Positions 1 to 9,156 are shown, counted from the first letter of the stretch. The stretch: DNA of 64,000 nt from Planococcus ruber (GCF_022819085.1 NZ_JALHAG010000012.1:310001-374000), one strand, 5' to 3'. The notes: generated by a model not told the origin, from the letters alone. Numbers and translations are program-made.

Positions 1-58
1 CCCGAATCCAAATTATTTAAATCCGGATTTTTTGAGCAACTAAAATCGATTTCAGAAA

Positions 59-95
59 GCCATCGCCGGCACCTGCCGGCGGTGGCTTTTTCCTT
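59..95 (+). terminator. Rho-independent terminator of an upstream gene
   Basis: A 12-bp GC-rich stem (59-70 with 75-86, one G-T pair) with a 4-base loop is followed by TTTTTCC. It presumably ends a gene that lies left of the window. Confidence 0.85.
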
Positions 96-393
96 TATTG
101 GAGTGGGGGGTTCTGGTGCAATGTAATTGGGCTTGTTTTGGGGATATGTAGGAGAAAAGACGAGTGCATCACTGCACCGATTATTGGGTACATGCTGGCC
201 GATATCAGCATCATGTGCGTTTATTGGTTTGTTATTAGAGGTTGAACTTTACAGGTCTAAAATAACGATGAATTTTTAGTGGATTATTGGATTTGTAAGT
301 CGTTCAGCCTATATTCAGCGATGGGAATTTAAAGGTATATTAAATAGAGAAAGCATGCGCGCAGTGGAGTTCAGATAGGGGGGTCTGCCGTTT
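96..393. other. Intergenic leader, no gene seen
   Basis: About 300 bases between the terminator and the MEDS gene. I find no convincing reading frame. Its right half holds a possible sigma-B-type promoter, listed separately; a short hairpin GTGCA-TCAC-TGCAC lies near position 163. Confidence 0.5.
302..328 (+). promoter_or_regulatory. Possible sigma-B-type promoter of the MEDS gene
   Basis: GTTCAG, a 15-base spacer, then GGGAAT, compared with the general-stress consensus GTTTAA-N12-15-GGGWAW. The -10 fits well and the -35 only partly. It would give a leader of about 55 bases before the start at 394. Confidence 0.3.
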
Positions 394-957
394 ATGAAAG
401 AAGCAAATATGGAGTGGTTGAACCAAATCAGCGATTCCGCAAGCGCACATATATTTTACTGTTTCGATCAGCTGGAAGCATACATCGAAAATGCCATATC
501 GTTCATCGCCAACGGCATCAAGCAGGACGAACGTGTTCTGTTTGTGGAAAATACGAGAATCTATCCAATGATCTTAACGAGGCTGCAAGACCAGTTGTCT
601 GCAGAAGAATTGGCGGGAGTCCACTTTGTTAACAACTTCGATTTTTATTGGCGCAACGGGAATTTCCATCCTCCAACGATATTAGCCCATTTTAAGCAGG
701 AAACGCATTCATTCACTAAAGAAAATCGGTCATTTAGAACATGGGGCCATATTGAATGGGGAAGCCAAGAGGACATTATCGCTGAAATTGAACTTTATGA
801 AAAAAGTGTGGCGACTGTCGTGGAAGAGGAAGCGGCAATATCCGTCTGCGCATATGATGCATCACGCGTATCGGATGACTTAAAAGAACGGCTCATCAAC
901 TGCCACAATTATTTGATGACCGATGATTCAATCACGTGCCTCACAATAAATAACTAA
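394..957 (+). CDS. MEDS-domain protein
   Basis: A 187-residue soluble protein that spans a single MEDS (DcmR-type sensory) domain. Visible hallmarks are the HIFYCFDQLEAYIENAISF segment near residue 19, where the family normally has a ligand or nucleotide pocket, and a C-terminal block around AYDASRVSDDLKERLINCHNYL. There is no DNA-binding or kinase domain attached, so this is a stand-alone sensory module. In Bacillales such proteins usually carry no assigned function; partners in stress signalling are plausible but not shown here. Start supported by AGGGGGG ten bases upstream. It is monocistronic, with a strong terminator directly after the stop. Identification of the domain is fairly safe; role unknown. 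Confidence 0.75.
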   Translation: MKEANMEWLNQISDSASAHIFYCFDQLEAYIENAISFIANGIKQDERVLFVENTRIYPMILTRLQDQLSAEELAGVHFVNNFDFYWRNGNFHPPTILAHFKQETHSFTKENRSFRTWGHIEWGSQEDIIAEIELYEKSVATVVEEEAAISVCAYDASRVSDDLKERLINCHNYLMTDDSITCLTINN

Positions 958-996
958 AGCGTTCCAGGGGAAGTTCTCTCTGGAACGCTTTTTGCT
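956..996 (+). terminator. Terminator after MEDS gene
   Basis: Perfect 12-bp stem AAAGCGTTCCAG (956-967) with CTGGAACGCTTT (980-991), followed by a T run. Confidence 0.9.
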
Positions 997-1062
997 GTAC
1001 GTAAGAACTTCGGCTAAACTAGAAGGAGCATTGGGAATCTACTAAATGATTGGACTGAGAAT

Positions 1063-1752
1063 ATGTTTAAAATCATGATTGTTGAGGACGATTTGACGAT
1101 TGCAGGCGTTTTGAAAGAAGAATTGCAGAAATGGAATTACGAAGCCTTCCTTATAGAAGATTTCGGCAAAGTGATGGAGGAATTTGCTGAAAAAAATCCG
1201 CAGCTTGTGCTGATGGATATACAGCTGCCGAGTTTTAACGGCTATTATTGGTGCCAGGAAATCCGCAAAGTCTCGCAAGTGCCGATTATTTTCATTTCTT
1301 CACGCAACGAAAACATGGATATCGTCATGGCGATCCAGATGGGAGCGGATGATTTTATCAGCAAGCCGTTCGATCTGACAGTCGCGATTGCGAAAACCCA
1401 AGCGCTTCTCAGAAGAACGTATGATTTCAATGAAAGCGATAATTTCCTGAACTTTAATCGCACGGTCTTAAAACCTGCAGAATCGAAATTGTATTATGCC
1501 GAACAAGAAGTGGATTTGACCCGGACAGAATTGAGAATTTTGGAATTGCTGTTTTTGCATAAAGGCGATTATGTCGCAAGGGAAGAAATCATGGTCAAAT
1601 TGTGGGAAGATGAGTCATTTATCGATGACAACACCTTGGCTGTGAATGTGGCCAGACTCCGGAAGAAATTGGCGCAAGCAGGGCTTCCGGATTTGATAGT
1701 CACGAAAAAAGGAGTAGGCTATGCGCTCAATAAAGAGGCCGCCCATGCGTAG
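1063..1752 (+). CDS. OmpR-family response regulator, BceR-like
   Basis: A 229-residue transcription factor with an N-terminal receiver domain (acidic EDD at 8-10, phospho-acceptor Asp52 in VLMDIQLP, Lys near 105 in SKPFDLTV) and a C-terminal winged-helix DNA-binding domain (TRTELRILELLFLHKGDYVAREE onward). It is the first gene of a kinase/ABC-transporter module of the BceRSAB type, so it most likely senses a cell-wall-active peptide antibiotic through the kinase and transporter and activates the downstream ABC genes. The ribosome binding site is weak. The end overlaps the kinase start by up to 32 bases, implying translational coupling. Confidence 0.85.
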   Translation: MFKIMIVEDDLTIAGVLKEELQKWNYEAFLIEDFGKVMEEFAEKNPQLVLMDIQLPSFNGYYWCQEIRKVSQVPIIFISSRNENMDIVMAIQMGADDFISKPFDLTVAIAKTQALLRRTYDFNESDNFLNFNRTVLKPAESKLYYAEQEVDLTRTELRILELLFLHKGDYVAREEIMVKLWEDESFIDDNTLAVNVARLRKKLAQAGLPDLIVTKKGVGYALNKEAAHA

Positions 1753-2761
1753 TTCTTCCAACCGGACCATCGCACGGAATTTCCTGTCAGCCATTCGCGG
1801 ACAATTGCTGGTCTTTTTTGGCACGGTTTTCGTTTTCGGACTCGTCTATGTGCTAGGGAAATTGCCATTCGGCCTTTTTCTGTACAGCGTGGAACTGTCG
1901 GCTTTTCTTTTGTGCATTTATTTGATCGTCCGCTATGTCCAATATGCAGGCCGCTACAGAACGATAGAAACGCTTCAGACAGCGGACCTGTCAAAAGGGA
2001 TGGAGCTTTTGGAAGCCCTGGATTCCACGGATCGGTTGTACCTGCAGAAAATCAATTCACTGCTGCAAGAACTGAAAGAAAAAGAGCAGCTTCATCTGGT
2101 ACGGCAAGCGGACCAGCTCGATTATTTCACGCTTTGGCTCCACCAGATCAAAACACCCATTTCCGCGATCAGTTTATTGACGCAAAGTTCAACAGCGAAA
2201 GAAGCCAAGCAAATTTCTCAGGAATTGCTGCGGCTTGAAGACTATACCCATATGGCGCTGAACTATGTGAAGTTGGAAGAAACCGGTTCAGAGATGGATC
2301 TGGCTTCCATCGACTTGGATGAAGTCATCAAAAGCGCCATTAAGAAATATTCCATTCTCTTTATTTATAACGGCATCAAACTTCATTACGGGCCGCTGCA
2401 GCTGAAAGTGCTGTCCGATGGGAAATGGCTGCAGAATTTAATCGAGCAGCTCTTGTCGAACAGCTTAAAGTATACGGCGAGCGGCTCCATTTCCATTTAC
2501 GCCGATCCGTCCCAGCCGCAAACGCTGGTCATCGAGGATACGGGAATCGGCATCCGGCCGGAGGATTTGCCGAAAGTTTTCCATAAAGGCTATTCGGGTT
2601 TGAACGGCCGGCTGCATGAGAAGTCAACAGGGCTCGGGCTCTTTCTCGCCCAGAAAATAGCACAGCGTCTAGGGCACACGCTTTCCATCCAGTCGGAGCT
2701 CGGCAAAGGAACGCGTGTGTCCATCCGGATGGCGAGGGAAGATTATACGGATTTTGATTAA
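1721..2761 (+). CDS. BceS-like intramembrane-sensing histidine kinase
   Basis: A 346-residue kinase with two N-terminal transmembrane helices (about 28-45 and 50-72) joined by only a few residues, so it has almost no extracellular sensor. That is typical of Bce-type kinases that read the flux of their partner transporter. The phospho-acceptor is His141 in LHQIKTP, the variant H-box of this family; ATP-binding motifs follow (N box LLSNSLKY, G1 EDTGIGI, G2 STGLGLFLAQ). Two starts are possible: 1721, behind GGAG with six bases spacing inside the regulator gene, and 1745, behind AGAGG. I kept the longer. Partner regulator upstream and ABC genes downstream support an antibiotic-sensing role. Confidence 0.85.
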   Translation: MRSIKRPPMRSSSNRTIARNFLSAIRGQLLVFFGTVFVFGLVYVLGKLPFGLFLYSVELSAFLLCIYLIVRYVQYAGRYRTIETLQTADLSKGMELLEALDSTDRLYLQKINSLLQELKEKEQLHLVRQADQLDYFTLWLHQIKTPISAISLLTQSSTAKEAKQISQELLRLEDYTHMALNYVKLEETGSEMDLASIDLDEVIKSAIKKYSILFIYNGIKLHYGPLQLKVLSDGKWLQNLIEQLLSNSLKYTASGSISIYADPSQPQTLVIEDTGIGIRPEDLPKVFHKGYSGLNGRLHEKSTGLGLFLAQKIAQRLGHTLSIQSELGKGTRVSIRMAREDYTDFD

Positions 2762-2785
2762 ATGGCTCCTTCTTTTTACCGTCGC

Positions 2786-2859
2786 CTTACGAAACCGTAA
2801 GAAACAAAATCTGTTTGTAAGAATAGGTACAGGCACCCCGCCTGCGATTGGCCTATGAT
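2786..2859 (+). promoter_or_regulatory. Candidate BceR-type operator and promoter for the ABC genes
   Basis: A perfect inverted repeat CTTACG-AAAC-CGTAAG (2786-2801) is followed by a third half-site TGTAAG (2816-2821), twenty bases on, and by a -10 box TATGAT (2854-2859). No good -35 is present, as expected for an activator-dependent promoter. The -10 contains the ATG at 2855, which argues against translation starting there. Confidence 0.5.
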
Positions 2860-2881
2860 TAAATGCAAGGAGGGGTTCGCA

Positions 2882-3649
2882 ATGGCCTTATTGGAAATCA
2901 AAAATCTAAAAAAAGTATATACAGCCCGTTTCTCAGCTCAGCAGACAGAAGCGTTATCAACCGTTAATTTTTCAGTGGAAGAAGGGGAATTCGTTTCGAT
3001 CATGGGGGAATCGGGTTCCGGAAAAACCACGTTATTGAATATCATTTCGACTTTGGACGATGCCACATCCGGGGAGGTTTACCTGGACGGCAATCCGTTA
3101 TCCAAAATCAAAGACAAGGAAGTTTCGGCATTCCGCCGCAGCACGTTGGGATTTGTGTTCCAGGATTTCAATCTGCTGGATAACTTTTCGATCAAGGACA
3201 ATATTTTATTGCCTTTAGTGTTGTCTAAAACACCGATCGAGGAAATGGAAGCGCGGCTAATGCCGATAGTCCGGAATCTCGGAATCGAAGCGCATATCCA
3301 TAAATATCCGTATGAAGTCTCAGGCGGCCAAAAACAGCGGGTAGCGGTAGCGCGCGCTTTGATTACGCGCCCGAAAATCATTCTTGCCGATGAACCGACA
3401 GGCGCGCTCGATTCAAAAGCTTCCCAAAATTTGATGGAAATCCTAAAAGGCATCAATGAGGAAGGGCAGACCATTTTGATGGTGACCCACAGCACGCGTG
3501 CGGCGAGCTTTTCAAAACGGGTGCTGTTTATCCGGGACGGATCGGTTTACCACGAAATTTACCGGGGAGGCCAAACGGCTGATGAATTCATGGACCGCAT
3601 ATCCCAATCCTTGACGGTGCTGTCGAGCCGGGGTGAAGGGCATGAATAA
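2882..3649 (+). CDS. ABC transporter ATP-binding protein, BceA-like
   Basis: A 255-residue ATPase with all ABC motifs: Walker A GESGSGKTT (Lys48), Q-loop FQDFNLLD, signature VSGGQKQR and Walker B ILADEPTGALD. It belongs to the MacB/LolD/BceA group and pairs with the following FtsX-like permease to remove or shield against peptide antibiotics, while serving as flux sensor for the kinase. The start at 2882 has AAGGAGGGG six bases upstream; the in-frame ATG at 2855 lies within the probable -10 element and is unlikely. The stop overlaps the permease start. Confidence 0.88.
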   Translation: MALLEIKNLKKVYTARFSAQQTEALSTVNFSVEEGEFVSIMGESGSGKTTLLNIISTLDDATSGEVYLDGNPLSKIKDKEVSAFRRSTLGFVFQDFNLLDNFSIKDNILLPLVLSKTPIEEMEARLMPIVRNLGIEAHIHKYPYEVSGGQKQRVAVARALITRPKIILADEPTGALDSKASQNLMEILKGINEEGQTILMVTHSTRAASFSKRVLFIRDGSVYHEIYRGGQTADEFMDRISQSLTVLSSRGEGHE

Positions 3650-5618
3650 CCGTTTCTTTTCTGCGCTGGCGCTGCGGAACATCAAGTCGAATAAAACCTT
3701 GTACATTCCGTATTTGCTGTCATCCATCGCCATCATCATGATGTTTTATTTGATGGCATCGCTGATGGCCAATCAATTTGTGCAGGAGCGTTCTTCTGCT
3801 TTGCCGACGCTGTTTTCGCTAGGCGTCATTGTCATCGCTATTTTTTCGGTCATTTTCATCCTTTACACGAACAGCTTCGTCATCAAAAAAAGAAAAAAAG
3901 AAATCGGGCTTTACGGAATCTTGGGTCTCGAGAAAAGGCATGTCGCCAAAATCTTATTGTTTGAAACGATGTTTACAAGCGTGGCGAGCATATTGACGGG
4001 GTTAGTGGCAGGGCTTGTTTTTGGCCGGCTTTTCTTCATGCTGCTGAATTATTTATTGAAATTGCCGACGGATATCGATTATGTAGTAGCCATCGATCCG
4101 ATTCTTTGGACCGTCCTTCTGTTTTTGGCAATCTTTGCGATTACGTATATTTACAATGTGAGCCAATTCACTTTCGCGAATCCGATTAAGTTATTGAAAG
4201 GCAAGACGGAAGGGGAAAAGGAACCGAAAGGATCCATCATCCTCTTTATCTTGTCGCTTGTTTTCCTTGGATGGGGCTACGGGATTTCGTTGACGATTCC
4301 GGATCCGATCAGCGCCATTTCGAAATTCTTCCTGGCCGTATTTCTTGTGATCATCGGCACTTATCTATTGTTTATCTCCGGATCAATCTTTATTTTAAAA
4401 GCGCTGAAGAAAAACAAGCGGATCTATTATCGTCCAGGTGCATTCATCTCCATTTCGGGGATGCTGTACCGAATGAAACAAAATGCAGTCGGCTTGGCGA
4501 ATATCTGCATCTTGGCTTCCATGGTCATCATTGCGTTGTCGACGACTTTGACGATCTACGTCGGCAGCGAAGAAACGTTGGAAAACCGTTATCCATTTGA
4601 AAACAATATGAGCTTATTCGGCGATCCGGAACAGCCGGAACTCATCGAGCAGCAATTTGCCGATTTGCAGGCGCATTATGAACAGGAAACGGAAAAGTTG
4701 GGGCTTGAAGTGACCGAGATGGAGGCGCTTCGTTTCCAGTCCATCTACGGCTCGCTAGACAATAATCGCTTTAATTTTACAGAGGCCTTTGATGGCTTAG
4801 AGCTCAATGTGTTTGGGCAAGTCATTCCGTTGGAAGATTATAATGGAATGACCGGCAAAAACATTGAACTGGCAGAGGATGAAGCTTTGTTTTACCATTC
4901 AAATGGAAAGTATACGAAGGAAGAACTGATTATCGGCGACCGTCTTTACCAGTTGACGCCGATTGAAAATGACTTTAGCGCTGAAACGGGATTGACGGAA
5001 ACCATTGTATTGGTTGTTCCTGATATGTCCCATATTGAAAGCATGATGGCTAGCTATAAGGAACAATTCCCGGACGGGCCTATTGTCGGGCTTTCGGCAG
5101 ACATCGGCTGGAATACGACAGGCACGGACGAAGAAAAGAAAGCATACGCCGACCGCATCCGGATGCAATCCTATTCAGTCGAAAGCGCACGCTATGAATC
5201 GCGGGATCTCCAGCGTGAGGATTGGTACAGCACAAACGGCGGATTCCTGTTTCTTGGCATTTTCCTCGGGCTGCTATTTACCATCGGCACGGTATTGATC
5301 ACGTACTTCAAACAGGTTTCGGAAGGATTCGATGACCGGGAGAAATTTCAGATCATGCAGAAAGTCGGACTGGATAAAGAAATGATCCACGATTCGACGA
5401 AATCGCAGATTATTTGGATGTTCCTTTTGCCGATTGTGGTTGCTACGATCCATGTCATCTTCGCTTATCCCATCGTCAGCAAATTATTGACGCTGTTCGG
5501 CATCACGAACGAAAAAACGTGGCTGCTCTCTTTTATCGGCGTCGTTATCGCATTCGCTGCCATCTATTGGGTCATTTACCGCATCACTTCAAAGGTCTAT
5601 TACAGCATTGTGAAATAA
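3642..5618 (+). CDS. FtsX-like ABC permease, BceB-type
   Basis: A roughly 658-residue membrane protein with the BceB layout: a first helix near the N terminus, an FtsX-type three-helix block around residues 50-160, further helices to about 310, a large extracytoplasmic domain of roughly 200 residues, and a second FtsX block at the C terminus. The large outside loop before the eighth helix is where this family contacts its peptide ligand. I prefer ATG at 3642, which overlaps the ATPase stop and gives the family-like N terminus MNNRFFSALALRN; GTG at 3633 is an alternative. A bidirectional terminator follows. Ligand not predictable. Confidence 0.87.
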   Translation: MNNRFFSALALRNIKSNKTLYIPYLLSSIAIIMMFYLMASLMANQFVQERSSALPTLFSLGVIVIAIFSVIFILYTNSFVIKKRKKEIGLYGILGLEKRHVAKILLFETMFTSVASILTGLVAGLVFGRLFFMLLNYLLKLPTDIDYVVAIDPILWTVLLFLAIFAITYIYNVSQFTFANPIKLLKGKTEGEKEPKGSIILFILSLVFLGWGYGISLTIPDPISAISKFFLAVFLVIIGTYLLFISGSIFILKALKKNKRIYYRPGAFISISGMLYRMKQNAVGLANICILASMVIIALSTTLTIYVGSEETLENRYPFENNMSLFGDPEQPELIEQQFADLQAHYEQETEKLGLEVTEMEALRFQSIYGSLDNNRFNFTEAFDGLELNVFGQVIPLEDYNGMTGKNIELAEDEALFYHSNGKYTKEELIIGDRLYQLTPIENDFSAETGLTETIVLVVPDMSHIESMMASYKEQFPDGPIVGLSADIGWNTTGTDEEKKAYADRIRMQSYSVESARYESRDLQREDWYSTNGGFLFLGIFLGLLFTIGTVLITYFKQVSEGFDDREKFQIMQKVGLDKEMIHDSTKSQIIWMFLLPIVVATIHVIFAYPIVSKLLTLFGITNEKTWLLSFIGVVIAFAAIYWVIYRITSKVYYSIVK

Positions 5619-5621
5619 AAA

Positions 5622-5667
5622 AACAGCCGCTCCACTGGGATTTCTCCTCAGTGAGCGGCTGTTTTTG
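5622..5667. terminator. Bidirectional terminator between the permease and msrAB
   Basis: Stem 5622-5637 with 5648-5662, essentially perfect over 15 bp with one bulged base, A-rich on the left and T-rich on the right. It serves the convergent genes on both strands. Confidence 0.9.
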
Positions 5668-5670
5668 CAC

Positions 5671-6789
5671 TTACAATTTCCCTTCCAGGTAGCCATAGCC
5701 CTTTTCAGCCATTTCTTCCTGAGGGATAAAAAGGATGGAAGCGCTATTGATGCAATAGCGGAGTCCGCCTTTGTCTTTTGGCCCGTCATTGAAGACGTGG
5801 CCGAGATGGCTGTCGCCTGCGCGGCTGCGCACTTCGATGCGGACCATATTATAGCTGGTGTCTTCGTGCTCCGTTACAACTTCCGGTTCGATCGGCTTGG
5901 TAAAACTTGGCCAGCCGCATTTGGAATCGTATTTGTCGGCAGATGAGAAAAGCGGCTCGCCGGTCGCCACATCCACGTAGATGCCGGGTTCGTAGTTGTC
6001 CCAGTACTCATTGGAATAAGCCGTTTCAGTATCGTTTTCCTGCGTCACTTTATACTGGGCTTCAGTCAATTTCGCTTTCAACTCTTCGTCGCTTGGCTTC
6101 GGATAAAGGGAAGCGTCGATGAGCGACGGCACTTCCTGGTCTTCAAGCGAATCGAATTCCACGTGGCAATAGCCATTCGGATTTTTCTCGAGGTAGTCTT
6201 GGTGATATTCTTCTGCCAAATAATAATGTTCGAGCGGTTCAACTTCCGTCACAATCGGATCGTCGTATTTGGATTGTTCCGCTGCCATCACTTCTTCAAT
6301 TACCGCACGGTCCGCTTCATTTTCATAAAAGATGCCGGTCCGGTATTGCTCCCCGCGGTCGTTGCCTTGCTGGTTCAACAGTGTAGGATCAATGATCATG
6401 AAATAATGGCCGAGCAGTTTTTTGAGGTCGACCCGTTCCGGATCGTAGCGAACATGGACCGTTTCAGCGTGTCCGGTATTTTCTTTTGTCACTTCTTCAT
6501 AAGTCGGGTTTTCCGTATTGCCGTTTGCATAGCCGGAAGTCACATCATAGACGCCGTAGACGCGCGCCATATAGGCTTCAACTCCCCAGAAACAGCCGCC
6601 GGCAAGCCAAATGTCTGCCAATTGCTCTTCATCAAATTGCAGGCCATCGTTCGGGTTGTCCGGGAATTTGGATTCCGCCTCAGCTGAATTGGAACCCGAA
6701 GCATTCAAATTCAATGGGGAACATCCCGCGGCAAGGAGCAGCAGCAATAGGCCAAGCAGCAGAATACCGGCTCGTTTTTTAGTCATCAT
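5671..6789 (-). CDS. msrAB: Exported peptide-methionine sulfoxide reductase MsrA-MsrB fusion, lipoprotein
   Basis: A 372-residue fusion that repairs oxidised methionine in exported proteins. The N terminus is a lipoprotein signal with lipobox LAAGC (lipidated Cys23). The MsrA domain (about 58-210) carries GCFWG with catalytic Cys66 and reduces the S-sulfoxide; the MsrB domain (about 240-365) carries KCGWPSF and RYCINSAS with catalytic Cys346 and reduces the R-sulfoxide. The upstream gene on the same strand encodes a thioredoxin-like lipoprotein that is the natural electron donor, as in pneumococcal and neisserial extracytoplasmic Msr systems. Enzyme call very secure. Confidence 0.93.
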   Translation of the reverse strand: MMTKKRAGILLLGLLLLLLAAGCSPLNLNASGSNSAEAESKFPDNPNDGLQFDEEQLADIWLAGGCFWGVEAYMARVYGVYDVTSGYANGNTENPTYEEVTKENTGHAETVHVRYDPERVDLKKLLGHYFMIIDPTLLNQQGNDRGEQYRTGIFYENEADRAVIEEVMAAEQSKYDDPIVTEVEPLEHYYLAEEYHQDYLEKNPNGYCHVEFDSLEDQEVPSLIDASLYPKPSDEELKAKLTEAQYKVTQENDTETAYSNEYWDNYEPGIYVDVATGEPLFSSADKYDSKCGWPSFTKPIEPEVVTEHEDTSYNMVRIEVRSRAGDSHLGHVFNDGPKDKGGLRYCINSASILFIPQEEMAEKGYGYLEGKL

Positions 6790-6806
6790 GGTCAGCCGCC
6801 TTTCGT

Positions 6807-7331
6807 TTATTGGATCGATTCGAATGTTTCTTTAATTTCTGCGTTGTTGAAATGTCCGGGAGAGCTTTTTACGAGCGTTCCGTCAGAGCCGATATAAGCG
6901 GACGTCGGATAAGCAAGGACGCCGTATTCATCGAAGAACGTGCCGCCTTCGTCCAATAAAACCTGGATGTTTTCTGTGTTTTCGACGCCTTCAAACCATT
7001 TCTTGAATGAGGCGCTGTCTTTTTCTGCATTGGAACTTGGCGAAACGATGGACAAGACGACAAAATCATTGTCTTCCCCGGCAAGTGTGTTCAACTCTTC
7101 CATGCCAGCCAGGCAAATGGAGCACCAGGAAGCCCAAAATTTCACGTATACTTTTTGGCCCGCGTATTCGGACAAGTTGTGGAGATTCCCCTCCAGGTCG
7201 GTGAGTTCAAAAGCTGGGGCCGGTTTGCCCGGATTGGATTGCCCGGCATTTGCGAGCGGCTGTCCATTGGAGCATGCACTTAAGATAAGCAGGAGCGACA
7301 TCAGAAAAACTAACGGGGCAATCGCTTTCAT
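6807..7331 (-). CDS. Thioredoxin-like lipoprotein (TlpA/ResA/Etrx family)
   Basis: A 174-residue extracytoplasmic thiol-disulfide reductase. A lipoprotein signal ends at Cys20 (LSAC); the thioredoxin fold follows with active site WCSIC (Cys70, Cys73) in [10 protein letters not shown], and a cis-proline region around LAYPTSAYI. It sits 17 bases upstream of msrAB in one operon and most likely keeps MsrAB reduced. It would need a CcdA/DsbD-like membrane donor, which is not in this window. The start at 7331 has AAAGGA eight bases upstream; the ATG at 7340 lies inside that site and is rejected. Confidence 0.88.
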   Translation of the reverse strand: MKAIAPLVFLMSLLLILSACSNGQPLANAGQSNPGKPAPAFELTDLEGNLHNLSEYAGQKVYVKFWASWCSICLAGMEELNTLAGEDNDFVVLSIVSPSSNAEKDSASFKKWFEGVENTENIQVLLDEGGTFFDEYGVLAYPTSAYIGSDGTLVKSSPGHFNNAEIKETFESIQ

Positions 7332-7340
7332 TTGGATCAT

Positions 7341-7710
7341 CCTTTGCTGTGGAATGGCCTTATTGTTTGGATTAATCTTTCTCTTTCCATCATATAGCGG
7401 ATTAAATAGAAAAGATAACGAAGGGACTTGCCGGAAAACAATAAAATAATAAATGAATCAATAAAATAACAAATCGGTTTATTTCGTATAACGTGCCTCT
7501 AACTTTTGACACGGAAACTGGAAAAAAGTATAGTCATCCAGCTAAGAGGCTCAATTTCAGCCAAAAGACTGAATTATTCAGAGAAGGAAGCATTTATCTA
7601 CAATTTCAATTTTCTATCCTTTAAGATTGAAAAGGAGAACACCGTTTTAGAATATCCGGGAAGGGTATTTACCATACAACAAGCAATCATCGACTTGAGG
7701 AGGAACTGGA
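7341..7710. other. Divergent intergenic region with a 170-base leader
   Basis: AT-rich region between the divergent thioredoxin and oxidoreductase genes. It contains a canonical sigma-A promoter at 7506-7534 for the oxidoreductase, leaving an unusually long untranslated leader. I see no gene in the leader and no riboswitch that I recognise. Confidence 0.55.
7506..7534 (+). promoter_or_regulatory. Sigma-A promoter of the flavin oxidoreductase gene
   Basis: TTGACA, exact 17-base spacer, TATAGT. Eleven of twelve consensus positions match. Transcription would start near 7541, about 170 bases before the start codon. Confidence 0.75.
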
Positions 7711-8832
7711 ATGGCCATAAAGATCGACAGCATATTTGAGCCTTATACATTTACAGCAGGATTAAAAGTGGAAAATCGCGTCATGATGGCACCGATGACG
7801 ACTTCTTCATCGGATGCGAATGGAGACGTGACAGACGACGAATTGAAATACTATCATCGCCGCGCCAAAAGCGGTGTAGGAGCGGTCATTACGGCATGTG
7901 CACATGTGGAGCCGCTCGGGATCGGTTTTCCGAATGCGTTCGGGGCAGATTCTGACGAACGGATTGAAAGCCTTGCGCGGCTGGCAGATGCCATTCATGA
8001 AGGCGGTGCAAAAGCGATTTTGCAGATCTATCATGCAGGGCGCATGTCAAACTCAAAATTATTGAATGGTGAGCAGCCGATATCAGCGAGCGACATCCCA
8101 TCCGTCCGCCCAAATGCAGAAACTCCGCGTGAAATGTCAGCAGCGGAAATCGAAGAATCCATTAGAGCTTTTGGAGAAGCGACGCGGCGTGCGATCAAAG
8201 CAGGCTTTGACGGAGTGGAAATCCATGGCGCCAATACGTATTTGATCCAGCAATTTTTCTCTCCGCATTCCAATCGCCGGACGGACAAGTGGGGCGGGGA
8301 TGTGATGGAGCGCATGGCATTTCCGCTGGCAGTCGTCGAATCGATCCAAGAAGCGGTCGCGAAATACGCTGAAAAGCCGTTTGTCGTCGGTTACCGGCTG
8401 AGCCCGGAAGAACGTGAAGAGCCGGGAATCACGATGGAAGATACGTTGAAATTCGCGGCGGCGTTAGCCGATAAAGGAATCGATTATTTGCATGCTTCCG
8501 TCGGCAAATTCTTCGGAGGCTCCATTCGTGAAGAAGACAGCCGTTCTCGTGTCGTCATGCTCCAGGAGCATGTCGGCGACCGGATTCCGGTCATCGGAGT
8601 AGGCGGTTTGCAGACGGTCGATCAGGTTAAAGAAGCGTTGGACGTTACGCCATTCGTTTCGCTTGGGCACGCATTGATCATGGATCCGGATTGGCTCTTA
8701 AAAGTGAAAAAAAGCCAGGAACAAGAAATCTACCAAGCCCTCTATTTGAGCAAAAAAGACGAATTGGACATTCCAGACGACCTTTGGAACACCATCGTCA
8801 ACATCCCGGGCTGGTTCAAGATCGAAGATTGA
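7711..8832 (+). CDS. NADH-dependent flavin oxidoreductase, old yellow enzyme family (YqiG-like)
   Basis: A 373-residue TIM-barrel FMN enzyme of the old yellow enzyme family. Diagnostic segments are NRVMMAPMTT near residue 22, HAGRMSN for FMN/substrate contact, VEIHGANTYLIQQFFSPHSNRR with the conserved His-Asn type pair, and the C-terminal phosphate-binding IGVGGLQT. These enzymes reduce activated C=C bonds using NAD(P)H; physiological substrates are usually unknown. Length and sequence resemble Bacillus YqiG-type proteins more than NamA. GAGGAGG seven bases upstream fixes the start. It is monocistronic between a sigma-A promoter and a terminator. Confidence 0.87.
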   Translation: MAIKIDSIFEPYTFTAGLKVENRVMMAPMTTSSSDANGDVTDDELKYYHRRAKSGVGAVITACAHVEPLGIGFPNAFGADSDERIESLARLADAIHEGGAKAILQIYHAGRMSNSKLLNGEQPISASDIPSVRPNAETPREMSAAEIEESIRAFGEATRRAIKAGFDGVEIHGANTYLIQQFFSPHSNRRTDKWGGDVMERMAFPLAVVESIQEAVAKYAEKPFVVGYRLSPEEREEPGITMEDTLKFAAALADKGIDYLHASVGKFFGGSIREEDSRSRVVMLQEHVGDRIPVIGVGGLQTVDQVKEALDVTPFVSLGHALIMDPDWLLKVKKSQEQEIYQALYLSKKDELDIPDDLWNTIVNIPGWFKIED

Positions 8833-8840
8833 GAAATTAG

Positions 8841-8877
8841 AAAGAGGCATCCTTTAGTGGATGCCTCTTTCTTTTTG
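8841..8877 (+). terminator. Terminator after the flavin oxidoreductase
   Basis: Perfect 12-bp stem (8841-8852 with 8859-8870) followed by CTTTTT. Confidence 0.9.
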
Positions 8878-8910
8878 GGAAAAAGTATATTTATTTACGA
8901 TCAGGGAGAT

Positions 8911-9156
8911 TTAGAGGAAAAATAAAAACTGTGCAGCGACCAGGGCTGCGCCTCCGGCAACGGGGAGCACTTTCAGCGAAATGACGCCTGATTTCGTCGC
9001 AACAATCGGCTCGAACGGATCTTGTGCAGGGGAACCTAAATAGTGAAGCAATCGGTTCCACCGGCTTGCTTTCATTGGAAAATCGGGAACTTCCACCAAG
9101 TCTTCCTGCAGCTTTGCCTGCAAAAGCGGATCTTTATCGAATGGCTCTTGATTCAT
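8911..9156 (-). CDS. Small membrane protein, probable anti-sigma partner
   Basis: An 81-residue protein with a hydrophilic N-terminal region and one C-terminal transmembrane helix (about 60-80). Its start overlaps the end of the ECF sigma gene by 23 bases, so it is translationally coupled to it. A short cytoplasmic segment anchored by one helix and encoded directly after an ECF sigma factor is the usual arrangement of a membrane anti-sigma factor, as with YxlC next to SigY. I recognise no sequence motif of a known anti-sigma family, so the function is inferred from position and topology. Confidence 0.6.
   Translation of the reverse strand: MNQEPFDKDPLLQAKLQEDLVEVPDFPMKASRWNRLLHYLGSPAQDPFEPIVATKSGVISLKVLPVAGGAALVAAQFLFFL

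Noticed and set aside
2855..2881. Upstream ATG of the BceA-like gene
   Set aside because: It lies in the probable -10 TATGAT; ATG 2882 has an ideal ribosome site.
6163..6687. Long plus-strand open frames over msrAB
   Set aside because: Antisense shadow of a clear msrAB gene; no own signals.
7506..7739. A 77-codon frame upstream of the flavin oxidoreductase
   Set aside because: It would begin inside the -35 box of a consensus promoter and overlaps the real start; no ribosome site.
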